Source: Pararheinheimera marina (GTDB lineage Bacteria; Pseudomonadota; Gammaproteobacteria; Enterobacterales; Alteromonadaceae). From it: a stretch of 64,000 nt of DNA. The DNA is taken from assembly GCF_042654345.1 (NCBI RefSeq), contig NZ_JBHSGB010000010.1, positions 620,001 to 684,000 of the forward strand. The letters run 5' to 3'. The position numbers and the translations under genes are program-made. Shown here one piece after another: positions 51,470 through 60,322 of this stretch. A model generated the notes under the pieces. The model searched no databases, was not told where the DNA came from, and worked only from the letters and a program-made list of their open reading frames with translations. How positions within the stretch are numbered: position 1 is the stretch's first letter; every line of letters begins with the position of its first letter.

Positions 51470-51811
51470 ATGAAAACCATCAAAACTCTTTGTTTGTCTC
51501 TGGTTCTGGCCTGTGCTTTACCTGTGCTGGCACTGGATTTACAGCAGGCGATGCAGGCTTTGGGGCCAGCAAAAAGCCAGGGGCTGGTGGGTGAACAACC
51601 CAATGGCTATTTGGGGGTGGTGCAAAGCTCGGCGCAGGCCACAGAAATTGCTGAGCTGATTAATAAAGCCCGCAAAGCGGAATACCAGAAACTGGCGCAG
51701 CAAAACGGCATCGCGCTGGCCGATGTGGAAGCTATGGCAGGTCAGAAAGCCATTGAAAAAACCACCAAAGGCCAGTTTGTGTTGTTAGGTGGCCAGTGGC
51801 AGAAAAAATAA
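51470..51811 (+). CDS. ydbL: YdbL (DUF1318) periplasmic protein
   Basis: A 113-residue protein from ATG 51470 (AAGGAGAGCCGT before it) with a signal peptide (MKTIKTLCLSLVLACALPVL). The mature part has LDLQQAMQALGPAKSQGLVG, NGYLGVV, AELINKARKAEY and a basic end, matching DUF1318. YdbL is the third gene of the ydbH-ynbE-ydbL operon and is thought to modulate YdbH-YnbE interaction in the periplasm. The longer ORF to 51386 overlaps ynbE and is not the real start. Confidence 0.93.
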   Translation: MKTIKTLCLSLVLACALPVLALDLQQAMQALGPAKSQGLVGEQPNGYLGVVQSSAQATEIAELINKARKAEYQKLAQQNGIALADVEAMAGQKAIEKTTKGQFVLLGGQWQKK

Positions 51812-51826
51812 CCAAAAGGAATTGAG

Positions 51827-52195
51827 ATGACTGACGCAGCCGCACACCACAAGCACCATCAGCTGAATTATGCCGAGTTCCCGTGCAGGGATTTAACCGC
51901 CACCAAAGCTTTTTTTCAGCAGGTATTTGGCTGGAGTTTTACTGACTATGGCCCGGACTACACCGCCTTTGCCAATTCTGGCCTGGACGGCGGCTTTTTC
52001 CGCTCTGAGCAGATGGCCAGAACCGCTACAGGTTCTGCGCTGCTGGTGCTGTACAGCAGCCATCTTGAAGCCACTCAGGCGGCAGTTGAACAGGCGGGTG
52101 GCCAGGTGATCCAGGCCATTTTCAGCTTTCCTGGCGGACGGCGTTTTCATTTTACTGAACCCTCAGGCAATGAATTTGCGGTTTGGTCGGAATAG
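51827..52195 (+). CDS. VOC-superfamily (glyoxalase-like) protein
   Basis: A 122-residue single-module protein: NYAEFPCRDLTATKAFFQQV, FGWSFTDYGPDYTAF and an end FHFTEPSGNEFAVWSE. This beta-alpha-beta-beta-beta module pattern and the final EPSGNE.AVW with its conserved Glu are the VOC signature. Such proteins bind a metal or small ligand, but substrates vary and none is evident. The N-terminal HHKHHQ is a natural His-rich stretch. It follows ydbL by 15 bases and may be cotranscribed, though it belongs to another function. Confidence 0.87.
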   Translation: MTDAAAHHKHHQLNYAEFPCRDLTATKAFFQQVFGWSFTDYGPDYTAFANSGLDGGFFRSEQMARTATGSALLVLYSSHLEATQAAVEQAGGQVIQAIFSFPGGRRFHFTEPSGNEFAVWSE

Positions 52196-52269
52196 GCTGC
52201 ATTGACTTTCATTGCTAAATCCGGCTTTGATAGTTAAATCAATAGGATGAGTTGTTTAAGGGCAAACAA

Positions 52270-53181
52270 ATGAAGCTGTTAAAATGGATGTTCGGCTTGC
52301 TGCTGGCCTTAGTGGTTGCACTTTCACTGATTGGTTACCTGTATTTATACGTGTTGCCAACAGGTCCCCAAAAGACTGATGTCAGGCCGACCGGTGCGGG
52401 CAAGGACAGTTTTGTGATCAATGCTTATCAGCACACCGAACGCAAGACCATTCGGGTCTGGACCTACAAGCCGCAGCAATGGACTGCGGACGGACAGGTG
52501 CTGTTTGTGATGCATGGCATGGGACGCAATGCAGAAAGTTATCTGGACGCCTGGTCTGAGATTGCCGAGCGCAAAAATCTGTTGCTGGTCGCACCCGAAT
52601 TTGACAGCAGGTTTTACCGGGTGATCACCAATGACTATCAGGAAGGTAACCTAAAAAGCTACTTTGGCTGGAACAACCCGCAAAGCGAATGGGCTTTCAC
52701 CGTGGTGGAAAACATCTTTGACCAGTTAAATACCATCAATCACTGGTCACTAGAGCACTACGATATGTTTGGTCATTCGGCTGGAGGGCAGTTTGTGCAG
52801 CGGATGGTGGCGGTCAAACCTGAGGCGAGAGTCAGAAAAGCCATTGCGGCCAACGCCGGCAGTTATACCTTTATGCAAGAGACAGTGCCTTACCCCTTCG
52901 GGCTTGGCGGTGTTCAGCACAACCTGAATGCTTCGTTCGGTAAACAGCTGGTGCTGTTGCTGGGCGAGCTGGATAACAACGCAGAGCAGGGCGTGCTTGA
53001 CCAAAGCGAAGCGGCGATGCGGCAAGGTGCCAATCGTTTGCAGCGCGGGCAGAACTTTTTCAGTGTGGCAGAAGCTGTTGCTAAAAAAGCGGATTATCCG
53101 TTTCACTGGACTTTGCAGTTAGTGCCAAAGGTGGGGCACGACTATCAAAAAATGTCTGAGGCGGCCGCGACGCTGTTGTAG
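52270..53181 (+). CDS. membrane-anchored alpha/beta hydrolase
   Basis: About 303 residues from ATG 52270 (AAGGG seven bases before). An N-terminal helix (LLKWMFGLLLALVVALSLIG) anchors it. The hydrolase core has LFVMHGMGRNAESYL (oxyanion region), the nucleophile elbow MFGHSAGGQFVQRM and a late His in VPKVGHDYQKM. The arrangement resembles polyhydroxybutyrate depolymerase-like or feruloyl-esterase-like enzymes. The catalytic Asp is probably in LGELDNNAEQG. Its substrate is unknown. No operon partner is obvious. Confidence 0.82.
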   Translation: MKLLKWMFGLLLALVVALSLIGYLYLYVLPTGPQKTDVRPTGAGKDSFVINAYQHTERKTIRVWTYKPQQWTADGQVLFVMHGMGRNAESYLDAWSEIAERKNLLLVAPEFDSRFYRVITNDYQEGNLKSYFGWNNPQSEWAFTVVENIFDQLNTINHWSLEHYDMFGHSAGGQFVQRMVAVKPEARVRKAIAANAGSYTFMQETVPYPFGLGGVQHNLNASFGKQLVLLLGELDNNAEQGVLDQSEAAMRQGANRLQRGQNFFSVAEAVAKKADYPFHWTLQLVPKVGHDYQKMSEAAATLL

Positions 53182-53345
53182 CACTGCAGCAGGTCGATTA
53201 ACTGAGGTGCAGCCGATCTGTGAAAACAACTGGCGTGCTGCTCTGACGCTACAACGGATTGAACAGTTGCGTACATGGTTGGATGGCGCTGAAGAAGGGG
53301 TCGTCTGCAGCGGGTCCATTCAAGTTAAACCTGGGAGTTTTCTCA

Positions 53346-53768
53346 ATGACAAAGCAACTTAAAGCCGCAGGTCAATGTTTGTGTAGCGCTGTGCAATTTG
53401 AAATCGACGGTGAAGTGTCCTCATTTCATCTGTGTTATTGCTCGCGTTGCCGCCATTCGAGCGGCTCGGCGCATGCCGCTAATCTGTTTACTTCACCTGA
53501 CGCTATTGTCTGGCAGGCAGGCCAGGAGCATATTCAGCGTTTTGAGCTGGCGACCGCCAAAAGTTGGGCCAAACAATTTTGTAAAATCTGCGGCTCGGGT
53601 TTGCCTTATATCAACAGGTCCGGCAGTTTCCTGGTGGTACCAGCGGGCAGCCTGAACGACGCTATTGCGCTGAAGCCGGATGACCGGATCTTTTGTGACG
53701 ATCGCGCTGACTGGGTGCAGCACATTGAACAGAGCCCTGAATTTTCAGGCCTGCCAACCAAGTTTTAA
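53346..53768 (+). CDS. GFA-family (glutathione-dependent formaldehyde-activating-like) protein
   Basis: A 140-residue protein from ATG 53346 (GGGAG nine bases before). The zinc-site pattern is complete: GQCLCSAVQF, then CYCSRCRHSSGSAHA, then FCKICGSGLPY. This CxC...CxxC...CxxCG layout is the GFA/Mss4-like fold. The founding member was linked to glutathione-formaldehyde condensation, but most members have unknown roles. The ORF extension to 53259 is not protein-like. Confidence 0.87.
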   Translation: MTKQLKAAGQCLCSAVQFEIDGEVSSFHLCYCSRCRHSSGSAHAANLFTSPDAIVWQAGQEHIQRFELATAKSWAKQFCKICGSGLPYINRSGSFLVVPAGSLNDAIALKPDDRIFCDDRADWVQHIEQSPEFSGLPTKF

Positions 53769-53818
53769 TGCCGGTTGCCGTAGAGGCAGCTGCATAGGTT
53801 TACCAAGGATTTGCATAC

Positions 53819-54577
53819 ATGAAGTGCCTTTTGACGCTGCTGGCGTCTGCTGTTTTCTTGACTACGACCACATCGTTCGCCGCATCGGCGCCAGAGCCCC
53901 AAGCCCGGCTTTTGGTTGACCCCGCGCGGTCCAGGGATATCCCTGTGCTTCTGTATGCCCCGCCATCAAACGCGCCCTGCCAGCTGCAAAAACGCTGTGC
54001 GGTCGCCTTGCTGAGCGCAGGGTACGGGCTTAAACCAGGCGATTATGCCTTTTTGGCCAATACCCTGATCGAGCTGGGGTATCTGGTGGTGGCGGTGCAA
54101 CACGAATTGCCGTCCGACCCGCCAATAAGTACCAGCGGCGACTTATTTACCAACCGCCTGCCAATGTGGCAACGCGGTGCCGACAATCTGCGTTTTGTCC
54201 GCCAGAGTCTGGCGCAAACGGACAGCGACTATGACTGGAACCAGCTGCTGCTCATAGGCCACTCCAATGGCGGCGATATTTCTGCGCTGGTGCTGACCCA
54301 AAACCCGGATTTTGCCAACACATTGGTGACGCTGGATCATCGCCGCTACCCATTGCCACGAGACACTCAGCTTAAGGTGTTGTCAATTCGCGCCAGTGAC
54401 TTCGAAGCCGACCCTGGCGTGCTCCCGCAGCAGAGCGCGCAAAACGGCAGCCAGTGCATTACCACAATTGCCGGTTCGCACCATAACGATATGAACGACT
54501 ATGGCCCGGCGCCATTAAAAGCAGAAATTACCCAGCGCCTGCTGCAGTTTCTGCAAGATGGCCAGTGCGGCCTTTGA
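53819..54577 (+). CDS. secreted alpha/beta hydrolase
   Basis: A 252-residue protein with a signal peptide (MKCLLTLLASAVFLTTTTSF, cleavage after FAA). The hydrolase core has VALLSAGYGLKPGDYAFLAN (a strand with oxyanion loop), the nucleophile elbow LLIGHSNGGDISALV and a late His in AGSHHNDMNDY. A cysteine pair (CQLQKRC) is probably a disulfide of the mature protein. It acts in the periplasm or outside. The substrate is unknown; a lipase-like or dienelactone-hydrolase-like enzyme is likely. Confidence 0.82.
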   Translation: MKCLLTLLASAVFLTTTTSFAASAPEPQARLLVDPARSRDIPVLLYAPPSNAPCQLQKRCAVALLSAGYGLKPGDYAFLANTLIELGYLVVAVQHELPSDPPISTSGDLFTNRLPMWQRGADNLRFVRQSLAQTDSDYDWNQLLLIGHSNGGDISALVLTQNPDFANTLVTLDHRRYPLPRDTQLKVLSIRASDFEADPGVLPQQSAQNGSQCITTIAGSHHNDMNDYGPAPLKAEITQRLLQFLQDGQCGL

Positions 54578-54605
54578 TACCATTTGGGCCAGAATGCCAA
54601 TCAAT

Positions 54606-54630
54606 AAAAAGGGCGCCTTCTGGGCGCCCT
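54606..54630. terminator. bidirectional terminator between the hydrolase and phoX
   Basis: Arms AGGGCGCC (54610-54617) and GGCGCCCT (54623-54630); five A residues precede the stem, giving a T-tract on the minus strand for phoX. Confidence 0.75.
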
Positions 54631-54649
54631 TAGTGTTTGTCGAAGTGGC

Positions 54650-56650
54650 TTAGCTGCCTATCACGCCGCCATCGTCTTTGGTCACAATCACTGTGGCCGA
54701 ACGTGGGTGGCTGGTGCCGTCGTTGGCTGGCCAGTGGCTGGTCAGGTTGGTTGGGGTGGAGCGGTCACCCGGGTGCTGAATATTCACAAACATGGTTTTG
54801 CCGTCCGGTGAGAACGCCAGGCCAGTGATTTCGGCATCCATTGGGCCGACTAAAAAGCGTTTAATTTCTTTGGTGGCCGGGTTAGCGACCAGCATCTGGT
54901 TATTACCAAAAGGGCCGTCGCCTTGTTGGCTGCCGCTCATATCGGTTTGGATCCACAAGAGGCCGTTGGCGTCGAAACATAAACCGTCCGGACTCGCCAT
55001 ATGGTTGTCGGCGGTCAGCGTAATATTGGTGCCAGGCGTGTTGGTGCCCACATCACCGGCCAGCAGGAAAATATCCCAGTGAAAGCTGCGCACTGAGCTG
55101 CTGCTTTCTTTCCAGCGGATGATATGGCCTGTGGCGTTATTGGCGCGCGGGTTGGCCGGGTCTATTTGTGCTGCAGTGCGGCGGGTGTTGTTGGTCAGAG
55201 TGAAATACACCTCACCTGTGGCCGGGTGCACCGCGCCCCATTCAGGTCTGTCCATTTTGGTGGCGCCCACCAGGTCAGCGGCTAAACGGGTATTCAGCAG
55301 CACATCGGCCTGGCTGTCAAACACCACACCGGCCGCAGCGGCTGCGCTTTGTAAGGCGGTGTTGTTGATGTCCAGTGCCAGCCATTCACCGCTGCCGTCC
55401 GCGTTAAATTTGGCGACATACAGCGTACCGTCGTTCAGCAGGTGGCCGCCTGCTGTGGCCTTGTAATAAGGCGCGTTCGACACGTACTTGTAGATGTATT
55501 CAAACTGCGAGTCGTCGCCAGAATACACAGTCACAGGCTGACCTTCGGTCACGGGGCCAAAAATCACGCCTTCATGGCCAAAGCGGCCAAGCGCGGTGCG
55601 TTTTTGTGGCACGCTGTCCGGGTTAAACGGGTCGATTTCCACAATCCAGCCAAAGGTATTGGGTTCGTTGCGGTAGTCGGCGCTGGCGTCGGCAGCCAGA
55701 GTGGTAGCATTAAAACGTTGGTACTGGTCAGCGCCGTTGTCAGCGGTTTCCCAGTAGTAACGGCCACTGGTTTTACCCACGCCATAGCGGCTGTGTTCAC
55801 GCGGCTGAGTCGCGTCTGCATTCATAAAATAACCGGCCCAGTTTTCTTCACAGGTCAGGTAAGTGCCCCAAGGGGTAAAACCGTTACCACAGTTGTTCAG
55901 GGTGCCGCGGGTGCGGGTACCGTCCTGGCTGTACTTGGTGACCACTTTGGCGTGGCCGCGCACTGGGCCTGACAGCTCCATTGGCGTGGCGCCGGTAATA
56001 CGGCGGTTAAAGGGGCTGCCTTGTACCAGCTGGAACTCACCAGCGGCATCTTTTTTGATATGCGCCACAGTGACACCGTGTACGGCCACTTCTTTACGCA
56101 CTTCATCGGCCGGGCGAGGCAGGCCGGTGGCACCGTTCGGGTGCAATAAATCCGGGTCCAGGTACTCGTGGTTAAACACCAATAAACCTTCCGCGCTGTT
56201 CTGGTGAGTGCTGCGGGCGTCTAACGGGAAAAAGTGCATGCCGTCGTGGTGAGCGCCCACTTGCTGCTCAGCTTCGGCGCCAGTGTTTTGGCCGCCGTTT
56301 TTGTAGGCCGGGTAGCTGCCGAGCAGTGGAGTGCCCATAGGTAAAAATGCGCGGGCTGTGTAGCCTTGTGGTACCAGAATGGTATCTGGGCGGGCTGCCG
56401 CCAGGGCGGTAAAACCAAGCAGCACCGGCGCCGGTTCTGGCAGTTGGGCTTCAGGTAGCTTCACCGGGTCGGCGCTGTCGGTGTCGCAACCTGCCAGTGT
56501 CGTGCCCATAATGGTTGCGATGGCAGCCCCCAAAGAGCCTTTTAAAAAGCTGCGGCGGCTGGCCAGAATTTGCTGAAACTCCGGGTTAGCGGAGAAGTTG
56601 GTTTGCGGGTCTATACCCGAGTTGTCGATCTGAAAGTTCTTGTTATTCAT
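54650..56650 (-). CDS. phoX: PhoX-family alkaline phosphatase (Tat-exported)
   Basis: A 666-residue protein. A twin-arginine signal SRRSFLKGSLGAAIATIMG starts at residue 31, ahead of AGCDTDS, which could also be a lipobox. The PhoX (DUF839) core is visible in AHHDGMHFFPLD, LLVFNHEYLDP, NCGNGFTPWGTYLTCEENW, WIVEIDPFNP, ALGRFGHEGV, VYSGDDSQFEYIYKYVS and LWIQTDMSG. PhoX cleaves phosphomonoesters with a Fe/Ca cofactor and is usually induced by phosphate starvation. The minus-strand leader has ATGTCAT at 56705-56711, one half of a Pho box, but a full 18-bp box is not clear. GlpQ and a TonB receptor lie within 8 kb. Confidence 0.92.
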   Translation of the reverse strand: MNNKNFQIDNSGIDPQTNFSANPEFQQILASRRSFLKGSLGAAIATIMGTTLAGCDTDSADPVKLPEAQLPEPAPVLLGFTALAAARPDTILVPQGYTARAFLPMGTPLLGSYPAYKNGGQNTGAEAEQQVGAHHDGMHFFPLDARSTHQNSAEGLLVFNHEYLDPDLLHPNGATGLPRPADEVRKEVAVHGVTVAHIKKDAAGEFQLVQGSPFNRRITGATPMELSGPVRGHAKVVTKYSQDGTRTRGTLNNCGNGFTPWGTYLTCEENWAGYFMNADATQPREHSRYGVGKTSGRYYWETADNGADQYQRFNATTLAADASADYRNEPNTFGWIVEIDPFNPDSVPQKRTALGRFGHEGVIFGPVTEGQPVTVYSGDDSQFEYIYKYVSNAPYYKATAGGHLLNDGTLYVAKFNADGSGEWLALDINNTALQSAAAAAGVVFDSQADVLLNTRLAADLVGATKMDRPEWGAVHPATGEVYFTLTNNTRRTAAQIDPANPRANNATGHIIRWKESSSSVRSFHWDIFLLAGDVGTNTPGTNITLTADNHMASPDGLCFDANGLLWIQTDMSGSQQGDGPFGNNQMLVANPATKEIKRFLVGPMDAEITGLAFSPDGKTMFVNIQHPGDRSTPTNLTSHWPANDGTSHPRSATVIVTKDDGGVIGS

Positions 56651-56766
56651 TTTGACTCCAATGTCGTGACCTGAAAAAAGCTCGCGACATTACAACGGGT
56701 CAAGATGACATAATTGTTAACAGGCGTTGATGTTCTGGCGACGGTTTAATGTCAAAATTATGAAAA

Positions 56767-57477
56767 TCAACCATTTAGAAGTTGCGCCACAAACTGTGGT
56801 ACCACTTTGCTGGCTAGGCCGTACTGACCTGAGGCAAAATCACCCCGGGTTGCTTCCAGATTCAGTTCCACGGTGTAAGCGCCGTTAGCGGCCGCCAGTG
56901 CGGCAAAGCCTGCAGCAGGGTACACCTGACCCGAGGTGCCAATGGCGATAAATAAATCCGCCTGGCAAAGTGCCTGTTCAATCTGTTCCATCTGATAAGG
57001 CATTTCACCAAACCAGACAATGTTGGGCCGCAGTGGCCGGGCCGGAGTGCAACAACTGCAGCTGTCCTGCAGACTCAATGGGCCAGTCCAGGGCTGGGAC
57101 TGACCACTCTGTACGCACTTAACCTGCTGCAATTGGCCGTGCATCGCGATCAGCTGTTCTGAGCCGGCGCGTTGGTGCAGGTTATCGACATTTTGGGTGA
57201 TCAGTAAGAACTGGCCGCCTGCGGCACAGTGTCGTTGTTCCAGTTGTGCTAATGCCAGATGAGCGGCGTTAGGTTTTAACGCCGGGTCCAGCAACTGGGC
57301 ACGACGCGCATTGTAAAACTGATGCACCAGCGCCGGGTTAGCGGCAAAACCTTCAGGGGTAGCGACCTCTTCGATGGCGTGGTTTTCCCACAGGCCGTTT
57401 TGGTCACGAAAGGTGTTAATACCGGATTCGGCTGAAATGCCTGCGCCGGTCAGCACCACAATGTTGGAATAGTACAT
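56767..57477 (-). CDS. cobB: NAD-dependent protein deacylase CobB (sirtuin)
   Basis: A 236-residue sirtuin starting MYYSNIVVLTGAGISAESGI with TFRDQNGLW, LITQNVDNLHQRAG and MHGQL, whose His is catalytic. The zinc site is KCVQSG and DSCSCCTPARPLRPNIVWFG, the same layout as E. coli CobB. FYNARRAQL contains Tyr and Arg at the positions that allow desuccinylation (YxxR), so it should remove both acetyl and succinyl groups from lysine. It uses NAD and acts on metabolic enzymes and regulators. It is monocistronic, divergent from the cyclase gene. Confidence 0.94.
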   Translation of the reverse strand: MYYSNIVVLTGAGISAESGINTFRDQNGLWENHAIEEVATPEGFAANPALVHQFYNARRAQLLDPALKPNAAHLALAQLEQRHCAAGGQFLLITQNVDNLHQRAGSEQLIAMHGQLQQVKCVQSGQSQPWTGPLSLQDSCSCCTPARPLRPNIVWFGEMPYQMEQIEQALCQADLFIAIGTSGQVYPAAGFAALAAANGAYTVELNLEATRGDFASGQYGLASKVVPQFVAQLLNG

Positions 57478-57645
57478 TGCTGTCTCAAGCTTGACTTGTC
57501 AGGTGTTCAAAGTACTTGAAGCGGGGCCTGATGGACAATCGAAACTTTGAGTTCTGTGTTTTCCGAAGAAGGTACATTTTTGCACAACCGCTTCTAAGCT
57601 CACTTTTTTTGCTATGGTAAACAAAGGCCAGTAGTAGGTGTTGTC

Positions 57646-58539
57646 ATGCCGTTACGTCAGTTTCACTCGTTAAATCAGCTGATTGATGAATTGTTAGAAG
57701 CCGTGTGTGTGGTGGATAAACAGGGCGTTTTTGTGTTTTTAAGCCCAGGATCGGAACGGGTGTTCGGCTATAAGACGCACGAGATGTGTGGCCGCAATAT
57801 GCTGGAGTTTATGCATCCGGAAGACAAAGAACGCACTTTACTGACGGTCAAGGACATTATGGCCGGCCAAAAAATTACCGCATTTGAAAACCGTTATGTC
57901 CGAAAAGACGGCTCTGTAGTGCATCTGCAGTGGTCAGCCCGTTGGTCTGAAAGCGAGCAGGTGCGGGTGGCTGTTGCGCGGGACATTACCTCACATAAGC
58001 AAGTGTTGGAACAGCTGCAGCATCTGGCGTTTTATGATTCATTAACCGGATTACCAAACCGGGCGCTGTTAATGGACCGTTTGCAGCAAGGACTGGCGCG
58101 CTGTCGGCGCGAAAATCGTATTCTGGCTTTGGGCTTCGTCGATTTAAATAAATTCAAACAGATCAACGACAACTTCGGCCATGCCGCCGGCGATGCGGTG
58201 TTGTGCCAGCTGGCTGGAGCGCTGAAATCGGCATTGCGGGATACCGACACTGTAGCCCGGCTGGCAGGGGACGAGTTCGTAGTGTTGATTGATTGTCAGA
58301 ACGCTGCCGAAGTGGCGCCAGTGCTGGATAAATTGCTGCAGGCCTGTCAACTGGATCTGCTATGGCAGCATCAGCAGATCCAGCTGGATGCCAGTATTGG
58401 CGTGGCGTTGTTTCCACAGCATGCCGCCGACGCGGAAAGCTTATTGTGCCGTGCGGACCAGGCAATGTTCAAAGCCAAGCTGCAATGGCCTCATTTGTGT
58501 TTTGCCACTGGCGTGGTTACCGATCTATCGGAAAAATAG
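57646..58539 (+). CDS. PAS-GGDEF diguanylate cyclase
   Basis: A 297-residue cytoplasmic protein. A PAS sensor (about 10-120: AVCVVDKQGVFVFLS, FGYKTHEMCGRNM, then FENRYVRKDGS) is joined to a GGDEF domain (about 125-290) starting YDSLTGLPNR. The active site is AGDEF (207-211), a functional variant of GGDEF. RDTD (198-201) lies exactly five residues ahead and is an intact inhibitory I-site. It should make c-di-GMP in response to a cofactor or redox signal through PAS. There are no membrane helices. The end is a little short after the last helix, but complete. Confidence 0.9.
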   Translation: MPLRQFHSLNQLIDELLEAVCVVDKQGVFVFLSPGSERVFGYKTHEMCGRNMLEFMHPEDKERTLLTVKDIMAGQKITAFENRYVRKDGSVVHLQWSARWSESEQVRVAVARDITSHKQVLEQLQHLAFYDSLTGLPNRALLMDRLQQGLARCRRENRILALGFVDLNKFKQINDNFGHAAGDAVLCQLAGALKSALRDTDTVARLAGDEFVVLIDCQNAAEVAPVLDKLLQACQLDLLWQHQQIQLDASIGVALFPQHAADAESLLCRADQAMFKAKLQWPHLCFATGVVTDLSEK

Positions 58540-58622
58540 AACAGCTGTAGTGAAAAAATCCAGTAGTCAAGGCACTGATTTTCTTTCAGACTGGGTTTTT
58601 AGCTTGAACAGGAAGGCAACAG

Positions 58623-59108
58623 ATGACGGATATTCTGGCACAGCAGGTCAAAGACATTCGTGGTAACACAGTCGACTTAAGTCAATACAAAGGGAAAGTG
58701 GTGCTGGTGGTAAACACGGCCAGTGCCTGCGGCTTTACTCCACAGTACAAAGGTCTGGAGCAGCTTTACCAAAACTACAAAGAGCGTGGATTAGTGATCC
58801 TGGGTTTTCCGTGCAACCAGTTTGGTAAGCAGGAACAAGGTGACGAAACTGAAATCAGCAGCTTTTGTGAACTGAACTATGGTGTAAGTTTTCCATTGTT
58901 CGCCAAAGTGGATGTGAATGGTCCTGAAGCGCTGCCTTTGTTTACCAGTTTAAAAAAGGCCAAACCAGGCCTGTTTGGTACTCAGAGCATTAAGTGGAAT
59001 TTCACCAAGTTTCTGATTGGCCGTGACGGCAAGGCGATTTTGCGTGCCGCTCCCAGCACTAAGCCGGACGATTTGGTCAGTGCCATTGAGAAGGCGCTGG
59101 CGCAGTAA
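58623..59108 (+). CDS. glutathione peroxidase (thioredoxin-type)
   Basis: A 161-residue peroxidase. The catalytic Cys36 is in NTASACGFTPQY, followed by GFPCNQFGKQE with the conserved Gln and IKWNFTKFLI with the Trp-Asn of the tetrad. A likely resolving Cys83 is in SSFCELNYG, as in thioredoxin-dependent members (BtuE type). It reduces hydrogen peroxide and organic hydroperoxides in the cytoplasm. AGGAAGGCAACAG precedes the start. It is possibly cotranscribed with the cyclase gene (83 bases). Confidence 0.92.
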   Translation: MTDILAQQVKDIRGNTVDLSQYKGKVVLVVNTASACGFTPQYKGLEQLYQNYKERGLVILGFPCNQFGKQEQGDETEISSFCELNYGVSFPLFAKVDVNGPEALPLFTSLKKAKPGLFGTQSIKWNFTKFLIGRDGKAILRAAPSTKPDDLVSAIEKALAQ

Positions 59109-59122
59109 TTCCGGCTAAAAAG

Positions 59123-59142
59123 ACGCCCCGATAAAGGGGCGT
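59123..59142 (+). terminator. hairpin after the peroxidase gene, weak terminator
   Basis: ACGCCCC (59123-59129) and GGGGCGT (59136-59142) form a stem but are followed only by TTCC, so termination would be inefficient unless aided. Confidence 0.5.
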
Positions 59143-59167
59143 TCCAAAGACAGGCTGGGAAGTAATT

Positions 59168-59258
59168 GGGGTCAGGTTATTGGGGTCAGGTCTTGAATTT
59201 TGCGTTTCAATGCAAGATTCAAGACCTGACCCCAAGCAGCTGCAGAAGCACTGACCCC
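59168..59258. repeat. REPIN-like palindromic element, copy 2 (inverted relative to copy 1)
   Basis: Arms 59182-59203 and 59212-59233 repeat the 22-bp arms of 39973-40024 with a single mismatch (GCAAGATTC for GCAAAATTC), and the loop GTTTCAAT is the reverse complement of the loop of copy 1. Outer GGGGTCAGG at 59168 and CTGACCCC at 59251-59258 again flank it. Confidence 0.75.
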
Positions 59259-59391
59259 AAATAGTGCACCCCCTAATTATCCTGGCAACTCAGTGTTTCC
59301 TCTTTGATATAGAACAAGTTCCGCTTCTTCTGTTGACAGTTCTGCGCACAATCTTCACATTGCTGCGATATTTCCCCAAGGTACATGGACT

Positions 59392-60249
59392 ATGGCTGCA
59401 CAACAGGTCAGGCAGGGTATTTTTTTTATGATTGCCGCAGTAGGCTGTTTCTCGGCGATGGATGCCTGCATGAAACAACTGACCGCGCATTACGGGCCTA
59501 TGCAAATCACGGCGCTGCGCGCGTTGTTTGCCTGGCCATTGATTGTCGGCTGGTTGTTTGCCACGGGGCGGGTTCAGCATTTGCTTAATGCGCGCTGGTC
59601 GCTGCATCTGCTACGCGCGCTGTTGGGCATAGTGATGCTGGCGGCCTTTATCTTCAGCATCCGAACTTTATCCCTGGCAGATGCCTATGCCATTTTTTTC
59701 GCTGCGCCTTTGCTGATCACCGTGCTGTCGGTCTGGTTTTTAAAAGAAAAAGTGCACCTGCGCCAGTGGGTCGCTATTAGTGTCGGGATGGCCGCAGTGC
59801 TCTGGATGCTGAAACCTGAAGGGGGCCAGCTAATGAGTCTGGGGGCTTTGGCGGCCTTGTTGTCGGCTTTGTGTTATGCGGTGTCTGCGGTGACGGTCAG
59901 TGTGCTGGCGCGCACCGATAACAGCGGCAATATGGTGTTCTGGCTGATGTCGATGATTGGGCTTGGTGCTGGTGCATTGGCCTGGCCGGACTGGGTGCCG
60001 CTGTCGATGGAACTATTGCCCTGGATGCTGGGGCTGGGTCTGACCGGTGCCATAGGGCAGGTCTGTATTACCGAAGCGTTCCGGCTGGCTCCGGCGTCCG
60101 TGATTGCGCCTTTTGAATACACGGCGCTGATTTGGGGTTTAGGCTTCGATTGGTTGCTGTGGCAGCATGTGCCAGGGTGGTCTTTGCTGGTCGGCGCTAC
60201 CTTTATTATGGGCAGTGGCTTGTATTTATTGGCTCAGCAGCGTCACTAG
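59392..60249 (+). CDS. DMT-superfamily (EamA) transporter
   Basis: A 285-residue protein with ten hydrophobic helices in two EamA repeats. It starts GIFFMIAAVGCFSAMDACMK and the second half contains GALAALLSALCYAVSAVTVS. ALRALFAWPLIVGW and FEYTALIWG with the Glu-Tyr region fit the EamA/RhaT type. It probably exports or imports a small metabolite, perhaps an amino acid, or S-adenosylmethionine-like compound; the substrate is unknown. ATG 59392 has only a poor ribosome-binding site (AAGGTACATGGACT). Confidence 0.87.
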   Translation: MAAQQVRQGIFFMIAAVGCFSAMDACMKQLTAHYGPMQITALRALFAWPLIVGWLFATGRVQHLLNARWSLHLLRALLGIVMLAAFIFSIRTLSLADAYAIFFAAPLLITVLSVWFLKEKVHLRQWVAISVGMAAVLWMLKPEGGQLMSLGALAALLSALCYAVSAVTVSVLARTDNSGNMVFWLMSMIGLGAGALAWPDWVPLSMELLPWMLGLGLTGAIGQVCITEAFRLAPASVIAPFEYTALIWGLGFDWLLWQHVPGWSLLVGATFIMGSGLYLLAQQRH

Positions 60250-60322
60250 TGCGGTGGCTGGTGGGTCATCTGGTTGTCATGCAGTTGATTTAGGCTACAA
60301 AATTTTAACCGGAGTCTGATTG

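Noticed and set aside
56700..56765. Pho box upstream of phoX
   Set aside because: Only one half-site (ATGTCAT) is close to the consensus; the 7-4-7 arrangement is not complete, so it is mentioned in the gene entry but not listed as a site.
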